Assembly: GCA_002070905.1 (NCBI GenBank)
Contig: MWEF01000007.1
Location: forward strand, 1 to 61,054
Source: Tenericutes bacterium ADurb.Bin087
Lineage (GTDB): Bacteria > Bacillota_I > Bacilli_A > RFN20 > CAG-826
DNA length: 61,054 nt
Direction: 5' to 3'
Numbering within the stretch: position 1 is the stretch's first letter; each line of letters starts with the position of its first letter. The notes beneath the pieces were generated by a model that did no database searches, was not told the origin of the DNA, and saw only the letters and a list, made by a program, of their open reading frames with translations. Positions 1 through 9,002 of this stretch are shown in pieces. A program made the translations under genes and the position numbers.

Positions 1-11
1 GACGGATAATT

Positions 12-36
12 CACTTAGTTTGTGAATCTTTTTGAT
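12..36 (+). terminator. possible rightward terminator-like hairpin
   Basis: A short stem (ATTCAC pairing with GTGAAT) is followed by a run of five T on the + strand. It could end a rightward transcript entering from the left or lie downstream of argS. The stem is AT-rich and only six pairs long, so the call is weak. The rest of positions 1-85 shows only an orphan Shine-Dalgarno-like AAAGGAG after the argS stop, with no ORF behind it. Confidence 0.25.
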
Positions 37-85
37 ATATATTTACTATTTAACTTGATTAAGAATAGTTAATCTCCTTTATATT

Positions 86-1705
86 TTACATCGTTTGGGG
101 TGCACTAACACCTAAAAGTGTTAAAGCATCTTTTAATACAATTTGTGCGGCTATTGATAAGCCTAACCGTGCACTAGTAAGTTGCACATTACTTTCATCT
201 AAAATACGAACTTCAGTGTAGAAAGAGTGCACTAAACTCGCTAGTTTTTGAATATAGTTAGCGATTTTATATGGCTCTCTAGTCATTGTAGCATCACTAA
301 CAGCACTTGGGTAAGCAATTAATTGCTTAATTAGGTTAAGTTCAGCAGCTTCTTTTAAACCTTCCCCACTTGGGTCTAGACTAAACTTTTCACCGCGCGC
401 TAAGACGGCGCTGAGTCTAGCGTGTGCATATTGAGCGTAATAAACTGGATTTGCACTAGAACTTTCAGTTGCTAAATCTAGGTCAAAGTCAAAGTGGGTG
501 GACGCTGATTTAGCAAGGAAAAAGTACCGCGCTGCATCAACCCCAACTTCTTCGCACAATTCTTCTAAAGTAATCGCATTACCTGTCCGTTTAGACATCT
601 TTAACTCTTTTCCGTCTTGAATAATCCGCACTAGTTGAATGATTTGCACTTCAAGTGTATCAGCGGGATAGTTAAACATTTGTAAAGCTGCTTTCATGCG
701 ACCAATATAACCGTGATGGTCAGCACCTAAGACATCAATTAAAAGTGATGAGCCACGACTCAACTTATTTAAATGATAAGCAATGTCGGGTAAGAAATAA
801 GTAAAGTCACCATTGCTTTTAATAATGACACGATCTTTATCATCACCAAAGTCACTTGTCTTTAAGAATGTTGCCCCGTCTTCTTCATAAGTAAAAGGCG
901 CTAATTTTTCCAGTAACTTTGGAATCGTATTTCCTGCTCTTACTTTTGTTTCGTAACTATATACATCAAAGACAACATCAAAATTTTGTAAATCATTTTT
1001 AATAATTTCTAAAAATTTGTTTGTACCTTCAAGTTTAAAGTATTCAAGACCCTCTTTACTCTCTTTAACATATTTATCACCAATTTCAGCTTTTAAACTT
1101 TCCGCGATGGCGATTAAGTCCGTACTATGATAAGCGTCTTTTGGTAACTCTTTTTCAATGCCAAATAAATTTAAGTATCGTACATAAAGTGATTTACCTA
1201 AATTATCAATTTGTACACCAGCGTCATTAACATAAAATTCACGGATAACTTCGTAGCCACTTTTAATAAAGAGTCTTGCTAATGTATCACCAACTGCGGC
1301 TCCGCGCGCATGTCCTAAATGAAGTTTACCAGTCGGATTAGCGCTAACAAATTCAATGTTAACTTTCGTATCTTTTTTACTACCATTACCAAAATTACTG
1401 CCTTCTTTTAAAATAGTCGCAATATATTTTGATAATGTTTCTGGTTTTAAAAAGAAATTAATAAAACCAGGACCAGCAATTTCAATTTTTTCAAATGGCG
1501 TTTGATCCATCGCATTAATGAGTAAAGTCGCTACTTCACGCGGATTCTTGCGTAACGGACGCGCTAGTTGCATCGCAATATTTGTAGCGTAATCCCCATG
1601 AGCACTATCTTTACTCGTTTCAATCACAATTGTGTCTTGGTCTATATCTAGTCCCAGTTTCACAGTTGCATCTTTAATTAATTCTTGTAATCGGATATCA
1701 ATCAT
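86..1705 (-). CDS. argS: arginyl-tRNA synthetase
   Basis: This class I aminoacyl-tRNA synthetase charges tRNA-Arg with arginine in the cytoplasm. The 539-residue product has the usual length. It has an N-terminal Arg-tRNA-synthetase domain (about residues 1-90), the HIGH signature as HLGHARGA near residue 129, and the KMSKS-type loop as MSKRTGN near residue 370. A DALR-type anticodon-binding region, containing an NPVYYAQYAHAR stretch, forms the C-terminus. The start follows GAGG with six bases of spacing. The gene is separated from the upstream broken LRR gene by a terminator and a short promoter region, so it is probably transcribed alone. No T-box leader fits in the 137-base gap. Confidence 0.97.
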   Translation of the reverse strand: MIDIRLQELIKDATVKLGLDIDQDTIVIETSKDSAHGDYATNIAMQLARPLRKNPREVATLLINAMDQTPFEKIEIAGPGFINFFLKPETLSKYIATILKEGSNFGNGSKKDTKVNIEFVSANPTGKLHLGHARGAAVGDTLARLFIKSGYEVIREFYVNDAGVQIDNLGKSLYVRYLNLFGIEKELPKDAYHSTDLIAIAESLKAEIGDKYVKESKEGLEYFKLEGTNKFLEIIKNDLQNFDVVFDVYSYETKVRAGNTIPKLLEKLAPFTYEEDGATFLKTSDFGDDKDRVIIKSNGDFTYFLPDIAYHLNKLSRGSSLLIDVLGADHHGYIGRMKAALQMFNYPADTLEVQIIQLVRIIQDGKELKMSKRTGNAITLEELCEEVGVDAARYFFLAKSASTHFDFDLDLATESSSANPVYYAQYAHARLSAVLARGEKFSLDPSGEGLKEAAELNLIKQLIAYPSAVSDATMTREPYKIANYIQKLASLVHSFYTEVRILDESNVQLTSARLGLSIAAQIVLKDALTLLGVSAPQTM

Positions 1706-1725
1706 TTCTTACCTCAACGATTAAG

Positions 1726-1763
1726 TATACTTTATTTAAAGTATATTATAAAGTAAATCCACT
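1726..1763 (-). promoter_or_regulatory. argS promoter with dyad at the start site
   Basis: On the minus strand TATAAT lies at 1745-1750, with only a weak -35 (CTTGTG, 16 bases upstream). A perfect 8-bp inverted repeat, TATACTTT and AAAGTATA with a 4-base centre, occupies 1726-1745. It spans the predicted transcription start and could be an operator or a 5' stem-loop. Confidence 0.45.
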
Positions 1764-1773
1764 TTTCACAAGC

Positions 1774-1816
1774 AAAAAAGGTGATTATTGCTATAAAACA
1801 AACAACAACCACCTTT
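1774..1816 (-). terminator. rho-independent terminator of the LRR gene
   Basis: Reading leftward, an AAAGGTGGTTGTTG arm pairs with CAATAATCACCTTT through a 12-base loop, allowing two G-U pairs, and is followed by a T-run. It lies between the LRR gene stop (1843) and the argS promoter, so it insulates argS. Confidence 0.75.
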
Positions 1817-1842
1817 CTTTTATAAATAATAACTAGAGTCTA

Positions 1843-4625
1843 TTATTCTGCCCACACTGTAGGCACTCCGTCAACATAACGCCAGTGACTACCATCGTAA
1901 TTAGCGGTTTCACTATACCAATAAACAGGACGATTACCATCATTCCAATCAGCGTGCCATCCATCTGGTAGTGCTGTTGCTTCGGCATAAATTGTTAGAT
2001 TCGCACAACTGCTAAAGGCAGAACGAGCAATATTTGTTACATTTCTAGGAATGACAATTTGCGGTAAAATGGTACAACGACCAAAACACCAACTACCAGT
2101 TTTCTCCAAATTAGCGGGCAGTTTAATCTCTGGTAAAACTTTACAATTATAAAAGGCACTGCCACCAATTTCAGTCACTGTTTCCGGAATATTAACACTC
2201 GTTAAGGAAGTACAATGTGAAAATGTACCAGCATTTATCATCGTAAGTTCACCTTCAATTACGACTGTTTCTAGCTTTCCACAGTCACTAAATGCCCAAT
2301 TACCGATTTTAGTGATACTTGCGGGAATCGTAATACTTTGAATATCAATGCCTGAAAATACTTCTGCTCCTAAAGCTTCAATACTTTCGACAATCACCGT
2401 ATCTTTAACGGCGACCATTAATGTATTTGTGGCCGTTTCGATAATACCATTACAATTTTCGCGTGAGTCGTAATGATTATTTTCACTTACAACATTTAAT
2501 GTTGTTAGCGCCGTACAATCAGCAAAAGCGCCGCTAGAAATATAGCGTACATTTTTAGGAATCGTAATACTTGTTAAACTCTCACACCCTCTAAATGACC
2601 CACTGCCAAACACTCGCAAACTTTCAGATGCTGGAAGGCTAGTTAAGGCAACGCAACTTGAAAAAGCAACGTCACCAATAAACGCTAAATTAGCGCTGTA
2701 AGTAACATTAGCAAGCATTTCACAATTACTAAATGCCCACTCTTTTATCATTGTGACTGAGTCGGGTATCGTAAGTGTTTCTAGTATTTTACAACCACTA
2801 AAAGTCCAGTCCTCAATGACTTTTAAGTTCTTACCTAAGGTTACTGAAGTTAGGCTATTACTATATTGGAACACTGATTTTCCGATTTTAGTGACACTAT
2901 CAGGAATGACAATCGCTGTTAAATTAGTTTGATAAAAAGCATAATCTTCAATTGTCGTGACACTACTTGGAATGACTAAAGGCTCAGTAAATTTCCGGTA
3001 ATAAAATGCTTTTTCACCAATGATTTTTGTGTCTTCTGGAATAAAACCACCATTTAGGCCGAATAGTAAACGATCGGTGTCCTTTTCTAAAATCGCTTTA
3101 TTCGATGGCGAGTAAAAATGCGTGTTATTAGCGGCAACACTAAGAGAGGTTAACGCAATACAATTCTCAAATGCTCCGCTACCAATAAATGACACCTTCT
3201 CTTTAATTTCCACACTTTCAAGACTGGAAGATCCATAAAAAACACCAGGCACTATAAGATGAGTATCAGCGTGAACAGTAAATGTCGTCATCGTTTTTGT
3301 TATTACTTCCATTAAAGCAAAATACGGATTAGCGGTTTCTCCGGCGTCTCCACTTCCTAAATATCGTCCGTTTTCGTAATCAGTGTAGGTAACGCTAGTG
3401 CCATAAAAAACACTTGAATCTATTCGTTCTAAACTATTAGGCAATGTAACATCCGCTAAATCGGGACAATTACTAAACGCCTCATAACAAATTGCTTTAA
3501 GTCCTGTCCCAAAATTTAGACTTGTTAGTTTCGTTTGTTTAAAAGCAGAGTCTGCAATTGTTTCTAAAGAATTTGGTAATGTGATGGCTGTTAATTTAGA
3601 CTGCATAAAGGCACCATAACCTATTGTCTTAAGATTATTACCCCATGAAGTTACTTCTGTCATATTACTTTTGTAACAGGCAAACTCCGCAATAGTCCGC
3701 GTATCAGGATGTAATTTAAATGTTGTTTGTTCTTTGTCAATGATTTCTACAAGAAGTAAATGTTCGCTAAGTGTACTATTCCCAAGATATAAGCCATTTT
3801 CATAAACTTTATATTCAACATTCGGAGACTTATTAAAAACGCCTAACCCAAAAGTTTTAATATTCGCTGACATCCGAACACTTGTTAATGACGGACAATT
3901 AGCGAATGCTTCACCCTAAATTGTCTCAACACTATCTGGTAAAGAAATTGCTTCTAAACTTGGACAATGATCAAATGCCATAAAGCCAATTTCTTGTACG
4001 CCATTACCAAAATCAACATGTTTTAAATTATCACAATCGGCAAACACATCTTCACCGATCTTCCGTAAATTATTTGGAAGTGTCACTGACACTAAATTAT
4101 CAAGATTGAAAAATGCCCATTTTTCGAGCGATACCACTGGTTTATCATTGTAAGTTTCAGGAATGACTACCCTACTAGCACTTCCGTAATATCCGCATAA
4201 AGTGTAACCTTCTCCTGTATCAGCAAAGACGAAATCACGCGGATCCACAACTTCTTTTAAAGCTGTTTTATATTTTGCTACATATGTTGCATCAGCAACA
4301 ACAGGTACAGGTTCAGGATCCCAGCCATTAAACGAATATGTATATGTATCATCATCAGGCCGTGTTGGTGTAGCGCCATCATACTTCGGCATCGTGCCGC
4401 GCTCCACATTTTTATCAACTTCCAGTATTTGGCTATTATAATTTTTCCATGTAATTGTAAAAGTTGTTGCTTCGCTTCCTGAGTCACCTGCACTTGTGAT
4501 AGTTTCAGGCTCCGTTGTATCAGTGCTTGTTGTAACACTTGGACTCTCGCTACTTGGTTTTTTACCACATGATGTTAAAGCTAAAAACGCTAAAATAAGC
4601 CAAAAAGCTATTCTAAATTTTTCAT
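1843..4625 (-). pseudogene. BspA-like leucine-rich-repeat surface lipoprotein, disrupted twice
   Basis: Reconstructed in three pieces, this encodes about 927 residues. It has a lipoprotein signal peptide with lipobox LTSC, a Ser/Thr-rich linker and a Listeria-Bacteroides (InlB B-repeat-like) domain ending ADATYVAKYK. About 20 BspA/LRR_5 repeats of the form 'IPDSVTKIGKSVF..C..LTSV' follow, then a tail ending in WAE. Two lesions are visible. (1) A good SD (GGGGGA) and ATG at 4623-4625 read into a stop after five codons; the signal peptide lies in the -1 frame, and one extra A in the A5 run at 4618-4622 would restore it. (2) An in-frame TAG at 3916-3918 (codon about 237) interrupts a repeat, and the flanking segments are in the same frame. 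Such proteins are usually surface adhesins. It may be a pseudogene, a phase-variable gene, or contain sequencing errors. Confidence 0.85.
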
Positions 4626-4712
4626 AAAAATCTTCCCCCTACGATAACTTCATTTTACTTTTAAAAGAAAGTAAAGCAAAGCCTTTTTTTACTACCTTAT
4701 TAACTTTTACAA

Positions 4713-4742
4713 TTTATAAAAATAATTAGTTATTATAATCAA
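4713..4742 (-). promoter_or_regulatory. putative promoter of the LRR lipoprotein gene
   Basis: Minus-strand TTGATT (4737-4742) and TATAAA (4713-4718) are separated by 18 bases, about 88 bases upstream of the LRR gene ATG. The region is very AT-rich, so a chance match is possible. Confidence 0.4.
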
Positions 4743-4756
4743 TATTATTTAAAAAT

Positions 4757-5884
4757 TCAATTTTTTATTTGTTTTCGCACATTAAATTTGAAAAAGACAA
4801 TGTCGCCATCACGCATTACATAGTCTTTGCCTTCACTGCGGACTCTACCAGCTTCTTTAATTTTCTGTTCACTACCATACTTTTCAAAATCATTATATGA
4901 ATAAACTTCCGCACGGATAAAGCCGCGTTCAAAGTCACTGTGAATAATACCGGCACACTTTTGCGCACTAGTGCCATCTTTAAATGTCCACGCTCTAACT
5001 TCATCTTTGCCGGTCGTGAAAAAAGAAGAAAGTCCTAATGTTTTATATGCAACATTAATTACTTTATTTAACCCTGATTCATTAATCCCAAGTTCTGCTA
5101 AATATAATTCTTGATCAGCACTTGATAAAGTCGCAATTTCTGCTTCAATTTCAGCACTGATTGCCACAAGCTCTGCGCCTTCACGCTTAGCAATTGCTTT
5201 TACTTTTTGATACTCAACATTATCCTCATAAGTTGCGTATTCCGTATCACTAATATTAGCGACATAAATAAGCGGTTTAATCGTTAATAAACCAAAGTGG
5301 AGCTTAACATAATCTGTTTCTGCTTGCGTTAAAGTAGTAACTAGTCGCGCTGGCACTTCGTTTTCTAAGGCGGGGATAAGTTTATTAATAATCTCCAGTT
5401 CAAACACTGAATCTTTATCTTTATTTACCCGCGCTTTTGTTTCAACTTTATCTTTCCTACGATATAGAACTTCTAAGTCTTTAAGAATTAATTCTAAATT
5501 AATAATCTCAATATCGCGTTTAGCGTCAACACTTTGTTCGACATGAATTATTTCTTCGCCACTAAAGCAGCGCACCACCTCTAAAATAACATCACATTCC
5601 CTAATATGTCCAAGAAATTGGTTACCAAGACCTTCACCACGATTAGCGCCCCGCACTAAACCAGCAATATCGTTAAATTCAATCGTTGCATATATTGTTT
5701 TTTCGGGTTCATAATACTCCGCTAGTTTTGTGACACGCGGGTCAAGTACACGGACAGTACCTTTATTTGGATTAATCGTCGCAAAAGGATAATTAGCGGC
5801 CTCAACTTTACTAGCGGTTAAAGCATTAAATAATGTCGATTTGCCGACATTAGGTAAGCCAATAATTCCAACACTTAATCCCAT
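4757..5884 (-). CDS. ychF: redox-regulated ATPase YchF (OLA1 family)
   Basis: YchF is a ribosome-associated P-loop NTPase of the TRAFAC/Obg family that prefers ATP and is implicated in translation control and stress response. The N-terminus has Walker A GLPNVGKST (residues 9-17) and the hallmark NYPFATI switch region. The G4-equivalent motif is NISD, where the GTPase NKxD is altered as expected for an ATPase (other bacteria usually show NxxE). The C-terminal TGS domain ends with VMRDGDIVFFKFNV. At 375 residues it is slightly longer than the usual 363-366. SD GGGAG precedes the ATG and there is a strong promoter just upstream. Confidence 0.97.
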   Translation of the reverse strand: MGLSVGIIGLPNVGKSTLFNALTASKVEAANYPFATINPNKGTVRVLDPRVTKLAEYYEPEKTIYATIEFNDIAGLVRGANRGEGLGNQFLGHIRECDVILEVVRCFSGEEIIHVEQSVDAKRDIEIINLELILKDLEVLYRRKDKVETKARVNKDKDSVFELEIINKLIPALENEVPARLVTTLTQAETDYVKLHFGLLTIKPLIYVANISDTEYATYEDNVEYQKVKAIAKREGAELVAISAEIEAEIATLSSADQELYLAELGINESGLNKVINVAYKTLGLSSFFTTGKDEVRAWTFKDGTSAQKCAGIIHSDFERGFIRAEVYSYNDFEKYGSEQKIKEAGRVRSEGKDYVMRDGDIVFFKFNVRKQIKN

Positions 5885-5900
5885 AATTTACTCCCGCAGT

Positions 5901-5929
5901 ATTATATTACTATTAGTCACGATAAGCAA
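5901..5929 (-). promoter_or_regulatory. ychF promoter
   Basis: Minus-strand TTGCTT (5924-5929), a 17-base spacer and TATAAT (5901-5906) stand about 17 bases upstream of the ychF ATG. This is a near-consensus sigma-A promoter that leaves a very short leader containing the SD. Confidence 0.75.
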
Positions 5930-5940
5930 TAGTGACAATA

Positions 5941-5964
5941 AAAGGCTGCTCATGAGAACAGCCT
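5941..5964 (-). terminator. rho-independent terminator of the cold-shock gene
   Basis: AGGCTG pairs with CAGCCT around a 10-base loop, followed leftward by TTTTATT. It lies 24 bases after the csp stop codon and upstream of the ychF promoter. Confidence 0.8.
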
Positions 5965-5987
5965 CTTATTTACTCATTTAAGTTAAA

Positions 5988-6185
5988 TTATATCTTAACA
6001 ATATTAGATGCGCGTGGTCCGCGATCTGATTGTTCCAAGGTAAATTCGACTTTTTCACCAGCAGTAATGGTTTTGAAGCCATCCATTACAAGTGATGAGT
6101 AGTGGAAAAAGACATCAGTGCCGTCTTCTGCGCGAATAAAGCCGTAACCTCTTTCCTGATTGAATTGTTTAATCGTCCCTTTCAT
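5988..6185 (-). CDS. csp: cold-shock protein, CspA family
   Basis: This 65-residue single cold-shock domain binds single-stranded RNA/DNA and acts as an RNA chaperone. RNP1 (GYGFIR) and RNP2 (DVFFHYS) are both present, and the size is typical. The start at 6185 (MKGTIKQFNQ) is preferred over an upstream in-frame ATG because it is preceded by AAGGA at six bases and matches the family N-terminus. The gene is monocistronic: it has its own extended -10 promoter, a 5' leader with a stem-loop at the first transcribed bases, and a strong terminator. Confidence 0.95.
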   Translation of the reverse strand: MKGTIKQFNQERGYGFIRAEDGTDVFFHYSSLVMDGFKTITAGEKVEFTLEQSDRGPRASNIVKI

Positions 6186-6213
6186 CAGTAATCCTTCCAT
6201 GACATATCGTCTA

Positions 6214-6243
6214 TTTGTGTCTAAGCACAATAGTATTATAACA
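6214..6243 (-). promoter_or_regulatory. csp extended -10 promoter and 5' stem-loop
   Basis: TGTTATAAT (extended -10, TATAAT at 6235-6240) lies upstream with no good -35. The predicted transcript begins with UUGUG, a six-base loop and CACAA (6215-6230), a small stem-loop at the 5' end. This may stabilise the mRNA. The transcription start is inferred. Confidence 0.55.
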
Positions 6244-6299
6244 AAAAGAAAATTTTTCGTTGCTTAAAATAGGAAATAAAAAGTAAGAAAGTCGTAAAG

Positions 6300-9002
6300 T
6301 TATAAATCACGTTTCGAAAACGCTAAAAAATCGAGTTTTTCATGCTGAAATTTAAAATAAGTTAGTAAGAAAATTAGTAATCCTGTTGCAAACGCTAAGA
6401 CAAGTAAATATGGTTTCGGGTTAAACACATATCTGAAACTAGTTTCTAAATATTTCATCAACACTACTTCAACGACAAAAGATAAAATAAATAACTGCAC
6501 AATTGCTAAAAGAATAATAACACCTAGGAAGCGCAGGATATATCTACTAATCACCCCATGAATTGCTTCTTCGTTATAACCCACTAAAAAGAGCCCGCTA
6601 AATTGGTCGCTTGTTTCAGCAACTAATAAGTAAATTGTCATAAAAGTAATAAGGGCCGCTAAAAGAAAAGCGCCAACTGATGCTAAAAAAGTATAACGCT
6701 CTAACTCGTTTAATGTATCGGCAACAAGCACTGAAAAATCTTTATAGGGATAAGAGACACTGAAATGTTTTTGTAAATTTTTCAAGTCTTCATTAGTGAC
6801 ACTCTGATAAATAGCGCCCGTTATCTCTAGAGCAAACGGGAAAACATTGAATACATCTTTATAAAGTAAATATGCCCATAATGGGTGATGGTATATTACA
6901 ACTTCATCATTATCGATTACCCTTTTAATCGACACTTTTATTGTCTCGTATTCTTTTAAATAACCTTCACTTGCTTCTGCAATCGCTACAAGTGCGCCAA
7001 TATGTAATTCCGTATTATGTGCGTCCTTGCTTAACCCTAATTTATTTGCTAAACCAGAAGAAATAATTAGTTCATCAATTCGTAATGGTGTATTAGCGTT
7101 CCGGTAATTAAAACTAGAAAACCCATTATATTGAATGGCAAAATTTAAAATACCCTCAGGTAATTCTAAGTATGAACTAGGTGCACTATGATCATTAATA
7201 TCTGCCCACATTGCCGCTTCTAATAAAGTAATATCCTGCGTAATAAAAAAGTTATGAGCAAAGCCAAGCATCATCATTTCTGGAATAAAAGTTAAACCAT
7301 TACTAAATGTATAAAATTCAGCTTCACTCTCTGAAGAATAACTTTTGAACATACTATTAAAATGCGGAGGACTTTCAAAAACAAGTAACCTATTTTGTAA
7401 ATAAGTTTTGTTGTAAATATATTGAAAATAGTCGTTATTTGCCGTGCAAAACACATAATTTGAGTAATTTAAGGATTGCCACAAGTAATCAAAAGTATTA
7501 TTAAGTAACATATAATTTATCTTTTTAAGTGTCCACGGATATTCTTCGATTTTCGTTAAATTTAATGAACTTGGGAACATCATTTTTTCTTCAAAAATAA
7601 ATGGAATAAAACTAGGCTCACCCATAATAATTTGTGCTTCTCTGCCAAGTGTAACTGTTCGTAATCTAAATATTTGTTCATCAAAATAATCCCAGTTATT
7701 ATTAGTCACTTCAAGCGTTACATAAAAGTTATTATTCTCTAGATACACTCCTAATTCACTTGGGGTTTGACGCATCGGTATTCGTAATACATTTTGGATT
7801 AATTTAAAGTCATCAAATGGTAACACTAATCCAATTTCATCAATTGCTAAATTTGTTACATATGGATAGAGTTGCTCATGTATCTCGTTTATATACAAAC
7901 TTTCATTTAATAAGCCAATATGAAAAGAAGGAAGGACATGGCGAATGCCTAGGTGATTAAACGACAACTCATTTTGATGTGGGAAAAAATCATTAAAATT
8001 ATTTAGATAAAAAGAGCCTAATTCTTTTTCCGCGGAGATGTTTAACGCTATTTCTTCGTGTGACACACTTTTAAGCACATTAATTTCTGGTGCGAACTTC
8101 TTTTGTACATACACCGTTTCATTTGTAAATTCCCCTTTAAAAGTATTTACTAGTTTATAATTAATCGCATTTACTAACATAAATGATAAGCCAAGTCCCA
8201 CTAATCCTAAGTTAACAGCACCACCAGTAAAAAAGTGTCGTGCTTTCTTCGCTTTTAATAATCCCCTAGCTATGTAATCACTATTTTTAGCATATGGTAT
8301 TTCCGGCAATGCTTTTGCGACTCTAAGTTCATTATTTCTTATTGTATTTACACTTTTAAATTCACCATACTCCATTGTGAAAATGGTATCAGCGTACTCA
8401 TTAGCTAAACTTTCATCATGCGTTACTAAAATGATGATGTTTGTTTTTGAGTGTTCCCTAATTAAATCCATTACTATTACAGCATTTTCTCGATCAAGCG
8501 CAGCGGTTGGTTCATCAAAAATATAAAGCGGGACTTCTTTTAAGAGTGTACGAGCAATGGCGCCCCTAGTTTTTTCACCACCTGACAGTGTTTTTACTTT
8601 TTGATTAAGTACTTTTTCAATATTTAAACGCTTCGCTAATTTTTCGACTTTAGAGTTTACTAAATTCTCCAGCGACTTAGTGTGATTAAGCGCTACAAGA
8701 CTAATGTTTTGTCGCATTGTTAATTCTTCGATAAAAACACTGTGCTGAAAAAAAGCGCTTAAATAGCGCGACCTAAAAGTTGTCGTTTCCTTTTTACTAG
8801 CGTGACGATAAGTGCGGTTAAAGAGCTCAACACTTCCAGTATATTCACTATTTAAACCGGTAATAATATTTAAAAGCGTTGTTTTTCCGCAACCTGATGG
8901 ACCAAGAATCACATATAACCCCGGAGCATTAATCTCAAAACTAGCGATATTAAGAATCCGCTCTCCACCGAGTACACATTCTAAATTTTTAATACTAATC
9001 AT
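6300..9002 (-). CDS. ABC transporter, ATPase-permease fusion with large extracellular domain
   Basis: The 900-residue protein starts with a complete ABC ATPase (about residues 1-225): Walker A GPSGCGKTT, Q-loop FQHSVF, signature LSGGEK, Walker B LYIFDEPTAALD and H-loop THD. It continues as a MacB/FtsX-like permease. There is one membrane segment near residue 260, a roughly 450-residue extracytoplasmic region, then three C-terminal membrane segments (about 755-885). This layout fits export of, or protection against, peptides or lipids, or lipoprotein handling, rather than nutrient uptake; the substrate is unknown. It overlaps the upstream permease gene by eight bases and is last in the string. 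Fusion of ATPase to FtsX-type permease is known (MacB), but the ectodomain is larger than usual. Confidence 0.85.
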   Translation of the reverse strand: MISIKNLECVLGGERILNIASFEINAPGLYVILGPSGCGKTTLLNIITGLNSEYTGSVELFNRTYRHASKKETTTFRSRYLSAFFQHSVFIEELTMRQNISLVALNHTKSLENLVNSKVEKLAKRLNIEKVLNQKVKTLSGGEKTRGAIARTLLKEVPLYIFDEPTAALDRENAVIVMDLIREHSKTNIIILVTHDESLANEYADTIFTMEYGEFKSVNTIRNNELRVAKALPEIPYAKNSDYIARGLLKAKKARHFFTGGAVNLGLVGLGLSFMLVNAINYKLVNTFKGEFTNETVYVQKKFAPEINVLKSVSHEEIALNISAEKELGSFYLNNFNDFFPHQNELSFNHLGIRHVLPSFHIGLLNESLYINEIHEQLYPYVTNLAIDEIGLVLPFDDFKLIQNVLRIPMRQTPSELGVYLENNNFYVTLEVTNNNWDYFDEQIFRLRTVTLGREAQIIMGEPSFIPFIFEEKMMFPSSLNLTKIEEYPWTLKKINYMLLNNTFDYLWQSLNYSNYVFCTANNDYFQYIYNKTYLQNRLLVFESPPHFNSMFKSYSSESEAEFYTFSNGLTFIPEMMMLGFAHNFFITQDITLLEAAMWADINDHSAPSSYLELPEGILNFAIQYNGFSSFNYRNANTPLRIDELIISSGLANKLGLSKDAHNTELHIGALVAIAEASEGYLKEYETIKVSIKRVIDNDEVVIYHHPLWAYLLYKDVFNVFPFALEITGAIYQSVTNEDLKNLQKHFSVSYPYKDFSVLVADTLNELERYTFLASVGAFLLAALITFMTIYLLVAETSDQFSGLFLVGYNEEAIHGVISRYILRFLGVIILLAIVQLFILSFVVEVVLMKYLETSFRYVFNPKPYLLVLAFATGLLIFLLTYFKFQHEKLDFLAFSKRDL

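Noticed and set aside
60-86. Gene starting after argS at an orphan AAAGGAG
   Set aside because: No ATG, GTG or TTG follows at proper distance, and the frame from the nearest ATT stops after six codons.
1843-4625. Tandem DNA repeats in the LRR gene as a mobile or CRISPR-like array
   Set aside because: The similarity is at protein level (BspA repeats of about 23 residues) with diverged DNA and an open frame through most of it.
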